Assembly: GCF_024508665.1 (NCBI RefSeq)
Contig: NZ_JANINP010000001.1
Span: 248,001-312,000 of the forward strand
Source: Sphingomonas sp.
GTDB lineage: Bacteria > Pseudomonadota > Alphaproteobacteria > Sphingomonadales > Sphingomonadaceae
DNA length: 64,000 bases
Direction: 5' to 3'
Program-made: the position numbers and the translations under genes
In this document: one piece after another, positions 16,685 to 24,430 of the stretch
Position numbering within the stretch: position 1 is the first letter of the stretch
Layout: each line of letters opens with the position of its first letter
The notes under the pieces: generated by a model
Told to the model about the DNA's origin: nothing
The model's database searches: none
Seen by the model: only the letters and a program-made list of their open reading frames with translations

Positions 16685-18027
16685 AGATCGCGGCGACCGC
16701 GTTCACCCGTCGCGCCTTGTTGGGCGCTACGGCAGCCATGCCCTTGATGGGCGCTGCGAACAAAGCGCCGCGCGGGTCGGCAAGGCCGCTCGCGCCGACG
16801 CCGCCGATGGGCTGGAACAGCTGGAACAGCTTTGCCACCACGATCACCGAAGCGCAGGCGATAGAGACCGCGCAGATCATGGCGGCGAAGCTCCTGCCGG
16901 CGGGTTACGACATCTTCACCATCGACATCCAATGGTACGAGCCCGGTGCGACCAGCTACCAATATAGCGCCGACCCGCAGCCGGTGCTGGATGGTTTCGG
17001 GCGTCTCCTGCCAGCCCCCAACCGGTTCCCATCGAGCGCTGGCGGTAAGGGATTCGCACCGCTCGCTCAGCGGGTGCACCGCCTCGGGCTGCGTTTCGGC
17101 GTCCATCTGATGCGCGGCATTCCGCGCGGGGCGGTCGAGGCGAACCTGCCCATCCTCGGTACGCGCCATCGCGCGCGGGACATCGCGGATCGGACCAGCA
17201 CCTGTTCGTGGAATCCGGACATGTTCGGCGTCGACATGCGCGCGCCCGGCGCCCAGGCTTATTATGACAGCGTCTTCGCTTTGCTCGCAGCCTGGGGCGT
17301 CGATTTCGTCAAGATGGACGACATGAGCCGTCCCTATGACGCGCACAGCCTCGAGATCGAGGCGGCGCATGCTGCCATTGCCAAGACCGGGCGCCCGATA
17401 TTGCTGAGCCTTTCTCCCGGAGAGACGCCGGTGATCCGTGCCGACCATGTCCGGCGGTATGCGCAGATGTGGCGGATCAGCGACGATTTCTGGGACGAGT
17501 GGTCGATGCTCGAACAACAATTCGTACGGCTCGAGAACTGGTCCGGCCATGCCGGTCCCGACAGCTGGCCGGACGCCGACATGCTGCCGCTGGGACGCCT
17601 GGCGCTCGGCGCGCGCGATACCCGACTGACGGCGGACGAGCAGCGTACGCTGATGACTCTGTGGTCGATCGCACGCTCGCCGTTGATCATGGGCGGCGAC
17701 CTGCGTCATCTCGACGATGCCACGCTGGCTCTTCTGACCAATCCCGAAGTGGTCGCGGTCAACCAGCGCAGCAGCTCCAACCGGCCGCATTATCTACGCG
17801 ACGATGTCAGGATCTGGTCTGCGCGTGCCGACGATGGTGGCCATTATATCGCTCTGTTCAATACGTCAGGCCAAGCCCGTTCGATCACTCTGGATGCGGC
17901 CCAACTCGGCTTCGGTCGCGTGACCCGCGCACGGGACCTCTGGGCGCGTCGCGATCTGGCGATGTCGCCCATGGGAATCGAACGGCGCATCGCCAGCCAC
18001 GGAGCCGACTTGCTGCGCCTATGGTGA
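16681..18027 (+). CDS. GH27 alpha-galactosidase-like enzyme with Tat signal
   Basis: This 448-residue enzyme starts at the ATG overlapping the GH39 stop. A twin-arginine signal (TRRALLGATAAMPLMGAA) suggests folded export to the periplasm. The GH27 hallmark PPMGWNSWNSF is at about 41-51. The expected nucleophile aspartate is D213 in FVKMDDMS; this segment lacks the usual cysteine (KYDNC type). The acid/base region is WRISDDFWDEW. A C-terminal beta-domain follows. GH27 includes alpha-galactosidases and beta-L-arabinopyranosidases, so either sugar could be released. Confidence is high for the family and low for the substrate. Confidence 0.88.
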   Translation: MKIAATAFTRRALLGATAAMPLMGAANKAPRGSARPLAPTPPMGWNSWNSFATTITEAQAIETAQIMAAKLLPAGYDIFTIDIQWYEPGATSYQYSADPQPVLDGFGRLLPAPNRFPSSAGGKGFAPLAQRVHRLGLRFGVHLMRGIPRGAVEANLPILGTRHRARDIADRTSTCSWNPDMFGVDMRAPGAQAYYDSVFALLAAWGVDFVKMDDMSRPYDAHSLEIEAAHAAIAKTGRPILLSLSPGETPVIRADHVRRYAQMWRISDDFWDEWSMLEQQFVRLENWSGHAGPDSWPDADMLPLGRLALGARDTRLTADEQRTLMTLWSIARSPLIMGGDLRHLDDATLALLTNPEVVAVNQRSSSNRPHYLRDDVRIWSARADDGGHYIALFNTSGQARSITLDAAQLGFGRVTRARDLWARRDLAMSPMGIERRIASHGADLLRLW

Positions 18028-18076
18028 GCGCGGCGGGCAGGAACGGGGAAAGCTGTCCGAATCCCTCCGCGCGATC

Positions 18077-19060
18077 CTAAGAGAACAATTTCTCCTGCCG
18101 CGCAAAATGGAGGAACAGCGGCAGCCACAGGCCGTCGGGCGCGCCGGGCTGGGACCATAAGCCAAAGCCATGACCGCCCCGGCTGAACAAATGCGTCTCG
18201 ACCGTGATCTTGGCCGCGACCATCGCGTCGCGCAGCTTCGTCGTGTTGGCGACCGGCACGGTGTCGTCATCTTCGGCGTGGACCAGGAAAGTGGGTGTCG
18301 CCGCCGGTGTGACATTGAGATCCGGCGACCATTGCCGGATCTCGGCTGCGGTCGGCGGCCTGCCAAACAAGGAAGGCGCAGCGCCGCCATAGGCATAGGC
18401 CGGGTCGACGGTCTGCACGGGATAGATCGGCGCCGTCAGCAACGGCCGCGCGTCGATCCGATCCGTCGCGTCGGTCGGCGCGTAAAAAGGTGCGGAATGC
18501 CGCGTGGCAAGGGTCGCCGCCAGGAAGCCGCCGGCACTGAAGCCCATGACGCCGACCCGCGCCGGGTCGACGCTAAAGCGCGGTGCGTGGGCGCGGATGA
18601 GGCGGATCGCGCGCTGCGCGTCGGCGGGACCGACGCTTGCCGGGTCGGTCCAACCGTCCTGAGCCAAACGGTAGAACAGCACGAAGCAGGTAATACCGGC
18701 TCGGTTCAGGACATTGGCGATGCGATATCCTTCATGCTCGAAATAGTTCCAGGCGAAGCCTCCGCCGGGGATGATCAGCATGGCAGCGCCATTCGGTCGC
18801 GGCGCGCGAAGAGCGATCATTCGCGGCCTCGATATGCCCTTGATCCGCCGGCTGCTATAGGATGGGTCCGACGAGGATTGCTCGACAATCTCGGCCATGT
18901 TCGCATGTCGCGCGCCCGCTGGAGGACGCGGCCACAAGTCGACAATCTCACCGGGAGTCGTCGAGGCCTGCTGGGCCATCGCCGCCTCTCCCAAACCCAT
19001 CGCCGAGGCGCCGGCGAATAGCAGGGGTGTCTGTACAAGATCGCGTCGTGATAGCTTCAT
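18077..19060 (-). CDS. Tat-exported alpha/beta-hydrolase, carbohydrate-esterase-like
   Basis: This 327-residue protein begins MKLSRRDLVQTPLLF, a twin-arginine signal. The alpha/beta-hydrolase fold shows the oxyanion loop IPGGGFAWN and the nucleophile elbow GFSAGG. The acid is in HAEDDDTVP and the histidine in RGGHGFG. It resembles the BD-FAE/acetylxylan-esterase type that deacetylates hemicellulose or releases ferulate. It is divergent from the GH51 gene, with a TAGCGCTA site in between, and convergent with the GH39-GH27 pair. The acyl group removed cannot be told from sequence. Confidence 0.85.
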   Translation of the reverse strand: MKLSRRDLVQTPLLFAGASAMGLGEAAMAQQASTTPGEIVDLWPRPPAGARHANMAEIVEQSSSDPSYSSRRIKGISRPRMIALRAPRPNGAAMLIIPGGGFAWNYFEHEGYRIANVLNRAGITCFVLFYRLAQDGWTDPASVGPADAQRAIRLIRAHAPRFSVDPARVGVMGFSAGGFLAATLATRHSAPFYAPTDATDRIDARPLLTAPIYPVQTVDPAYAYGGAAPSLFGRPPTAAEIRQWSPDLNVTPAATPTFLVHAEDDDTVPVANTTKLRDAMVAAKITVETHLFSRGGHGFGLWSQPGAPDGLWLPLFLHFARQEKLFS

Positions 19061-19151
19061 CAGAAATCCTTCCTAGCGCCAAGTACCGGAAAACCTCGGC
19101 TGATCCTTGGGTCGTTTTGTCGACTCTTTGAAAGCATATTGCGCCTATGAA

Positions 19152-19165
19152 AGGTAGCGCTATCA
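19152..19165. promoter_or_regulatory. TAGCGCTA operator, site 3
   Basis: AGGTAGCGCTATCA, core at 19155-19162, sits between the divergent esterase (start 19060) and GH51 (start 19271) genes and could control both. Confidence 0.7.
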
Positions 19166-19270
19166 TTTTTGGTTGACGGATCAAACAATATGATGAATTC
19201 ACGAGCATGGGATCGTTAGAGCGAGATCGCTCGGCGCCCGGATATCCGGCAAACGGAATGGAGGGGGTTC

Positions 19271-20917
19271 ATGCAGGCGGGCGGACGGGCGTCGGGCATC
19301 GCTGCGGCTATGCGGGGCCGAGTTTCGAGCCCCGATAGGTCGCTGCTCGCGCGATGCTTGCCGCCCAGGGCGCGCCTTGGGCGAATGGCGCCCACGCTTT
19401 TCGCGATCGCGGCAGCGCTTCATTCGCCGGCCGCGGCGTCCGCACCGTTGACCGCGAGCGCGACTATCGATGCGCAGGCGCCCGGTGTCCGGATCGCACC
19501 CGAAGTCTATGGCCAGTTCTCCGAACAACTCGGTCGCGGCATTACCGACGGAATCTGGGTCGGTGAGGATTCGTCCATCCCGAACATCAACGGATATCGC
19601 AAGGACGTCGTCGAAGCGCTGAAAGACCTCCACGTGCCCGTGCTGCGCTGGCCGGGCGGCTGTTACGCGGACACGTACCGCTGGCGCGACGGCATCGGGC
19701 CACGCGCGCAGCGCCCGGTCACGCTCAACAAATGGTGGGGCAATAACGAAGAGCACAATGCGTTCGGCACCCATGAATATTTCAATTTCGCAGAGCTGAT
19801 CGGGACCAAGACCTATCTCGGTATCAACATGGGTACCGCCACAGCGGGCGACGCAAAGGACTGGGTCGAATATGTGACGTCCCCCACCGGATCCGCGCTG
19901 GCGCAACTTCGCCGGGCTAACGGGCGCGAGCGGCCCTGGAAGGTCGACTACGCCGGTATCGGCAATGAAAGCTGGGGATGCGGCGGAAACCTGACTGCCG
20001 CCCAATACGCGCCGCTGATGCGCATGTTCGGCACGTTCGTACGGCAGGATGGGGGGCCGGAGATCGTCTCGGTCGGCCCGTCGGCGGGCGACTATGGCTG
20101 GACCGAAGAAATCATGAAGGCGCACGACCAGTTCAACGAACTGTCGCTGCATTATTACACGCTTCCGACGGGAGATTGGTCGCACCACGGGGCCGCGACG
20201 GGTTTTTCCAAGGCCGAGTGGTTTTCGACATTCGCGCAGACGCGACAGATGGACGAGCTGATCGCGCGGCACTCACTCATCATGGACAAGGCCGACCCTG
20301 CGAAGAAAGTCGGTCTGGCGGTCGACGAATGGGGGACGTGGTACGATACGCCGCCGGGCGCGCCCGCGCTCTGGCAGGCGAATACGTTGCGCGACGCCCT
20401 GGTGGCAGCCACCAATTTCAACATCTTTCATCGCCATGCCGATCGCGTCCGGATTGCGAACATCGCCCAGATGGTGAATGTTCTGCAGGCGGTGATCCTG
20501 ACCGACGGCGCGAAAATGGTCCGCACGCCGACCTATTACGCCTTCTGGATGTATCGGCCGTTCCAGGGAGCCAGCGCGCTTCCTGTGACCATCGATAGCC
20601 CGATGGAGACGGCAGGAGCGAGCAGTGTGCCGGCAATAGACGTGACCGCGGCGCGCGCGCCGGACGGCGCTTTGTATGTCGGCATCGTCAACATTGACCC
20701 CGACCGGAACGCGACCGTCGATCTGGGCGTCGCCGTGAAGGGTGCGCGGAAGATTACGAGCCAGGTCCTCACCGGCGCGAAGATGGATTCGCAGAATCCG
20801 TTCGACGCGAGCGAGCAGGTGCGGCCTGCCGCCTTCCGCGGTGCAACCTGGGCGGCCGACAATAGGCTGCACGTCGACATGCCGGCCAAGTCGATCGTCG
20901 TTCTCGCGATCAAATGA
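19271..20917 (+). CDS. GH51 alpha-L-arabinofuranosidase
   Basis: This 548-residue enzyme is a retaining exo-arabinofuranosidase. The acid/base is E233 (GIGNESWGCGG) and the nucleophile is E353 (VDEWGTWYD); RWPGGCYAD is another family motif. The C-terminal beta-sandwich ends in MPAKSIVVLAIK, typical of GH51. The ATG at 19271 has GGAGGGGG just upstream. An internal ATG at 19385 would give a shorter, cleaner signal peptide (MAPTLFAIAAALHSPAAASA) but has a poor binding site. It removes arabinose side chains from arabinoxylan, arabinan or arabino-xyloglucan, and heads a run with GH97, GH79 and GH2. Confidence 0.95.
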   Translation: MQAGGRASGIAAAMRGRVSSPDRSLLARCLPPRARLGRMAPTLFAIAAALHSPAAASAPLTASATIDAQAPGVRIAPEVYGQFSEQLGRGITDGIWVGEDSSIPNINGYRKDVVEALKDLHVPVLRWPGGCYADTYRWRDGIGPRAQRPVTLNKWWGNNEEHNAFGTHEYFNFAELIGTKTYLGINMGTATAGDAKDWVEYVTSPTGSALAQLRRANGRERPWKVDYAGIGNESWGCGGNLTAAQYAPLMRMFGTFVRQDGGPEIVSVGPSAGDYGWTEEIMKAHDQFNELSLHYYTLPTGDWSHHGAATGFSKAEWFSTFAQTRQMDELIARHSLIMDKADPAKKVGLAVDEWGTWYDTPPGAPALWQANTLRDALVAATNFNIFHRHADRVRIANIAQMVNVLQAVILTDGAKMVRTPTYYAFWMYRPFQGASALPVTIDSPMETAGASSVPAIDVTAARAPDGALYVGIVNIDPDRNATVDLGVAVKGARKITSQVLTGAKMDSQNPFDASEQVRPAAFRGATWAADNRLHVDMPAKSIVVLAIK

Positions 20918-21015
20918 ACCGTCACTTCTGACGGGGACGGGCACGCAGTGCATTGCGACGATGACCGCCGCTGCCGCCGCGACGAGCCGATGGGGCGACA
21001 AAAGAGGAGGGTCCG

Positions 21016-22932
21016 TTGCCGTCACCGTTTATTGCCGCTGCGCTAGCGGCGCAGACCGCGACACTCGCGGTTTCCTCACCCGATCACCGCAATGAGATCG
21101 CGATATCCCGCGATGGCGCGACGTTCTCGATCCGACGCGATGGACAGCCGGTGATCGCGACCTCGCCTTTGGGCATTGAACTTGCCGATCGCCCCGCCTG
21201 GGCGCGGATGACGTTATCGCGTCGGGTCGATCGCGCAGTGGACCGAAATGTTAGGCTCGTCGCCGGAAAGTCCGCCATCGCCCGCGATCATTACCGCCAG
21301 TCGCTTCTCACGTTCCGCGAGGTCGATGGTCTGCGGCGGACGATCACGCTCGAGATCAGAGCTTATGACGATGGCATTGCCCTTCGTTACCTGATGACCG
21401 GCATGTCGAGCGCCGAGGTGACCGGCGAGCGTACCGCGTTCCGTATCGGCAGTCGCGATGACTGTCTCGTCAGCAAGACGACTGGCCCGCACGAGGCCAA
21501 GTTCTTCCCGGCCCGCATCGGGTCGTTGGCGGCCGGTGTCCGCTACGACGTTCCGATCGTATGCACTGCTTCCTCGGGCCGCATCGGCTACGCCATCGCC
21601 CAAGCCGATCTGGGGGGATATACCGGCTCCTCGCTGGTACGCGACGGCGATACGCTGAAGGTGGACCTGTCCCCAGTCCCCGGTCGTGCGCAGCCGGTGG
21701 TTCGCGCCGATCGCGACCTGCGGAGCGCTTGGCGGGTCATCATGCTCGCCGACCGCCCCGGCGACCTCATCGCGTCCAACCTGATCGGCAATCTCAATCC
21801 CATGCCGCGCGGCGACTTCAGCTGGGTCAGACCGGGCAAGGCAGCCTGGGACTGGTGGTCGGGTCCCCTTGCGGGAATGCCCGCGACCATGCCGAACTAT
21901 CGGCGCTTCATCGATTTCGCCGCGCAGAACCGGCTGCCCTATTACCTGATCGATGCCGGCTGGGCGCTCGGCGCCGGTCCGTGTTGCGATGCGCTTCCCA
22001 CCACGGACATCACGCAAGCGGCGCCCGGCGTCGATATGCCTGCGCTCGTCCGCTACGCGCGCGGGCGCAGCGTGAAGCTCCTGCTCTGGGTCCATTGGAA
22101 GCATCTGTCCGAGCGGATGGACGTCGCCCTGGATACCTATCAGCATTGGGGCATCGCCGGTGTGAAGGTCGACTTCATGGAGCGCGACGATGAGGAGATG
22201 GTCGCGTTCTACCGCAAGCTCGCGGCGGCGACGGCTCGGCGCCACCTCCTCCTCGACCTGCACGCGGCCTATCCCCCTGACGGTCTCAACCGCACATTCC
22301 CCAATTTCATCACACAGGAAGGCCTTCTGGGCGCCGAATACAACAAGCTCAGCAGCGAGGTGACGGCGTCGCACAACGTCTCGCTGGCTTATACGCGCAT
22401 GCTCCTTGGACCGATGGACTATACCCCCGGGGGCATGCGCAGCGTCGCGCCCGGCGACTTCACGGTGCGCGACGTCGCGCCGCTCGTGAAGACGACCCGC
22501 GGCCAGGCGCTCGCGATGTACGTTGTCTACGAAAGTCCCCTCCAGATGGTCGCCGACAGCCCTGACGCCTATGCGGGAGCTGACGGGTTCGACTTCATCC
22601 GGTCGGTCCCGACCGCCTGGGACGAGACGCGCTTCCTGGCCGGCGAGACTGGCCGCAGCATCGTCCTCGCGCGCCGTAAGGGTTCGACCTGGTACATCGG
22701 CGCGATGACCGACGAGACGCCGCGTGCGATCAACGTTCCGCTGACGTTCCTGGCGCCGGGCCGGTACCGCGCCACGATCTGGCAGGACAGCGATCGACCG
22801 ACGGCGGTTACACGTTCGGTCAGGGATGTCAGCCGGGGCGACGAACTGTCGCTATCGCTAGCGGGTAGCGGCGGTGCCGCAACGATCCTGGCACCGGTCG
22901 ATCAGGTAGGGAGAGCGGGGAAACCGCATTGA
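21016..22932 (+). CDS. GH97 glycosidase, probable retaining alpha-galactosidase type
   Basis: This 638-residue enzyme has the GH97 layout: an N-terminal beta-super-sandwich (about 20-270), a catalytic barrel and a C-terminal beta-domain. The barrel contains DAGWALGAG and GVKVDFMERDDEEM. The aspartate at D386 fits the nucleophile of retaining GH97 alpha-galactosidases, in contrast to the inverting SusB type. The start is a TTG at 21016 with AGAGGAGGG upstream; the N-terminus is a weak signal peptide. It lies 98 bp after GH51 and probably shares its transcript. Release of alpha-linked galactose is an inference from subtype. Confidence 0.88.
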   Translation: MPSPFIAAALAAQTATLAVSSPDHRNEIAISRDGATFSIRRDGQPVIATSPLGIELADRPAWARMTLSRRVDRAVDRNVRLVAGKSAIARDHYRQSLLTFREVDGLRRTITLEIRAYDDGIALRYLMTGMSSAEVTGERTAFRIGSRDDCLVSKTTGPHEAKFFPARIGSLAAGVRYDVPIVCTASSGRIGYAIAQADLGGYTGSSLVRDGDTLKVDLSPVPGRAQPVVRADRDLRSAWRVIMLADRPGDLIASNLIGNLNPMPRGDFSWVRPGKAAWDWWSGPLAGMPATMPNYRRFIDFAAQNRLPYYLIDAGWALGAGPCCDALPTTDITQAAPGVDMPALVRYARGRSVKLLLWVHWKHLSERMDVALDTYQHWGIAGVKVDFMERDDEEMVAFYRKLAAATARRHLLLDLHAAYPPDGLNRTFPNFITQEGLLGAEYNKLSSEVTASHNVSLAYTRMLLGPMDYTPGGMRSVAPGDFTVRDVAPLVKTTRGQALAMYVVYESPLQMVADSPDAYAGADGFDFIRSVPTAWDETRFLAGETGRSIVLARRKGSTWYIGAMTDETPRAINVPLTFLAPGRYRATIWQDSDRPTAVTRSVRDVSRGDELSLSLAGSGGAATILAPVDQVGRAGKPH

Positions 22933-22964
22933 TCATGGGCAGCGTTGCAAGGAAGGGGCGATCA

Positions 22965-22988
22965 ATGCCTGCGGCCGCGTGCTCGTGA
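22965..22988 (+). other. Seven-codon leader ORF overlapping the GH79 start
   Basis: An ATG at 22965, preceded by GGAAGGGG, encodes MPAAACS and stops at TGA 22986-22988. The stop overlaps a GTG (22985) that is in frame with the GH79 gene, forming GTGA. This arrangement allows translational coupling. It may also be chance. Confidence 0.25.
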
Positions 22989-24430
22989 AGCTGGATCGGC
23001 GATCCTTCATCGCTATGGCGGGCGCGTTCGCGTTCGCTCCGCCAGTCGGCGCCGACACCGTCCAAAGCATCGCGATTGGTCCTCCGACGGATGCCGGCGC
23101 GCTCGTTCCGGAGGATTTTCTCGGCCTGAGCTACGAGACGCCGCAGCTCTACAATCCTGCGTATTTCTCGCCCGACAACGGGCCGTTGATCGATGCATTT
23201 CGGGACATCGCACCCAACGGGGTGCTCCGCTTCGGCGGGTCGCTCAGCGCCTATACGCGGTGGCGGCGGCCCGGCGCCGATTTTGGCGCGGTGAAGGAGG
23301 AAGGCGCGATCGCCCAGCAGCGGAACTGGGAATGGAAGCTGCTCGACCCCGCTTTGGCCCATCCCGCGGCCGGTGCGATCACACCGGCAGCGTTGCGCAG
23401 CTTGCGCGGATTTCTCGACAGAACCGGCTGGCGGTGCGTCTACGGCCTCAATTTCGGCTCTGGGACGATTGCGCGCGCCGTCGACGAGGCGGAGCATGTC
23501 CACCGGATACTGGGCCCGCGCCTGTTATGCTTTCAGCTTGGAAACGAGCCGGATTTCTGGGCGGGAAACCCACTACTGCGGGGCCGGGACTATTCCTTCT
23601 CCCAATATTGGAGCGAATATACGTCTTACGTCGATGCGGTGCTGCGGCGCGTCCCAGGCGCTCCGTTTGCCGGGCCGGACGTCGCCATCAATCTCGACTG
23701 GATCGCGCAATTTGCCGAGCGTGCGGCGGGCGATGCGTTGTTCTGCAGCGGGCATTATTACGGGATGGGGCCGGCGTCCGATCCGCGCATGAATGCCCGG
23801 AAGTTGCTCGCCAACGGCAACGAGAAACTCGCCGAACAGATCGCCGCGGCCCGACGTATCGCGGCACTTACCGGGATGCGGTTCCGCATGACCGAAGGCA
23901 ATTCATGTTTCGGCGGCGGAAAGGCCGGTGTCAGCGACGCCTTCGCCTCCGCGCTTTGGGGCCTCGACTACGCCCTGCGGACAGCCAGTGCGGGATATCT
24001 CGGCATCAATCTCCACGGCGGCGGCGACGGCCTCTATACGCCGATTGCATCGACTGCTGCCGGCCTCGTGCGGCGCCCGCTCCATTACGGCATGGCTTTC
24101 TTCGCGCCGTTTCTCGGCGCTCGCCTGCATGCTTGCCCTGTCGCGGACGGGATCAATGCTACCGCCTACCTTGCCGAGGGGCCGCGCCGCCGCACCCTGG
24201 CGATCGTGAACAAAACCGACGCGACAATGTCGTTTCGCTTCGCCGACGGGCTCGGGCTGACCCACCGGCCGACTGCGGGCCGCCTGCTTTGCGCGCCCAC
24301 GCTCGACGACAAGGCGCGGACTAGAATCGAGGTCGTGGAGCTTGGCGGCGCGGCAACGCCGACAATCCCGCCTTATGCGGCGCTCGCGCTGCACTGGGAC
24401 GAAAGGCCTAACGGGGAGACATCGCTATGA
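22979..24430 (+). CDS. GH79-like beta-glucuronidase with Tat signal
   Basis: This protein of up to 483 residues starts with a twin-arginine signal (DRRSFIAMAGAFAFAPP). The barrel matches GH79 (heparanase/beta-glucuronidase family, clan GH-A). LSYETPQLYN and LRFGGSLSAYTRW are near the N-terminus, the acid/base is E190 in GNEPDFW, and the nucleophile is E306 in MTEGNSCFGG. A C-terminal beta-domain follows. GH79 enzymes remove glucuronic or 4-O-methylglucuronic acid, for example from arabinogalactan. The start is either GTG 22979 or GTG 22985; the only strong binding site is for the short leader ORF upstream. It overlaps the GH2 gene by four bases. Confidence 0.82.
   Translation: MLVKLDRRSFIAMAGAFAFAPPVGADTVQSIAIGPPTDAGALVPEDFLGLSYETPQLYNPAYFSPDNGPLIDAFRDIAPNGVLRFGGSLSAYTRWRRPGADFGAVKEEGAIAQQRNWEWKLLDPALAHPAAGAITPAALRSLRGFLDRTGWRCVYGLNFGSGTIARAVDEAEHVHRILGPRLLCFQLGNEPDFWAGNPLLRGRDYSFSQYWSEYTSYVDAVLRRVPGAPFAGPDVAINLDWIAQFAERAAGDALFCSGHYYGMGPASDPRMNARKLLANGNEKLAEQIAAARRIAALTGMRFRMTEGNSCFGGGKAGVSDAFASALWGLDYALRTASAGYLGINLHGGGDGLYTPIASTAAGLVRRPLHYGMAFFAPFLGARLHACPVADGINATAYLAEGPRRRTLAIVNKTDATMSFRFADGLGLTHRPTAGRLLCAPTLDDKARTRIEVVELGGAATPTIPPYAALALHWDERPNGETSL

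Noticed and set aside
21040..21060. GCGCTAGCGGCGC palindrome near the GH97 start
   Set aside because: It lies inside the signal-peptide coding region and does not match the TAGCGCTA arms, so it is not counted as an operator.
22848..22870. TCGCTATCGCTAGCGGG near the end of GH97
   Set aside because: Inside coding sequence and lacking the full TAGCGCTA core.
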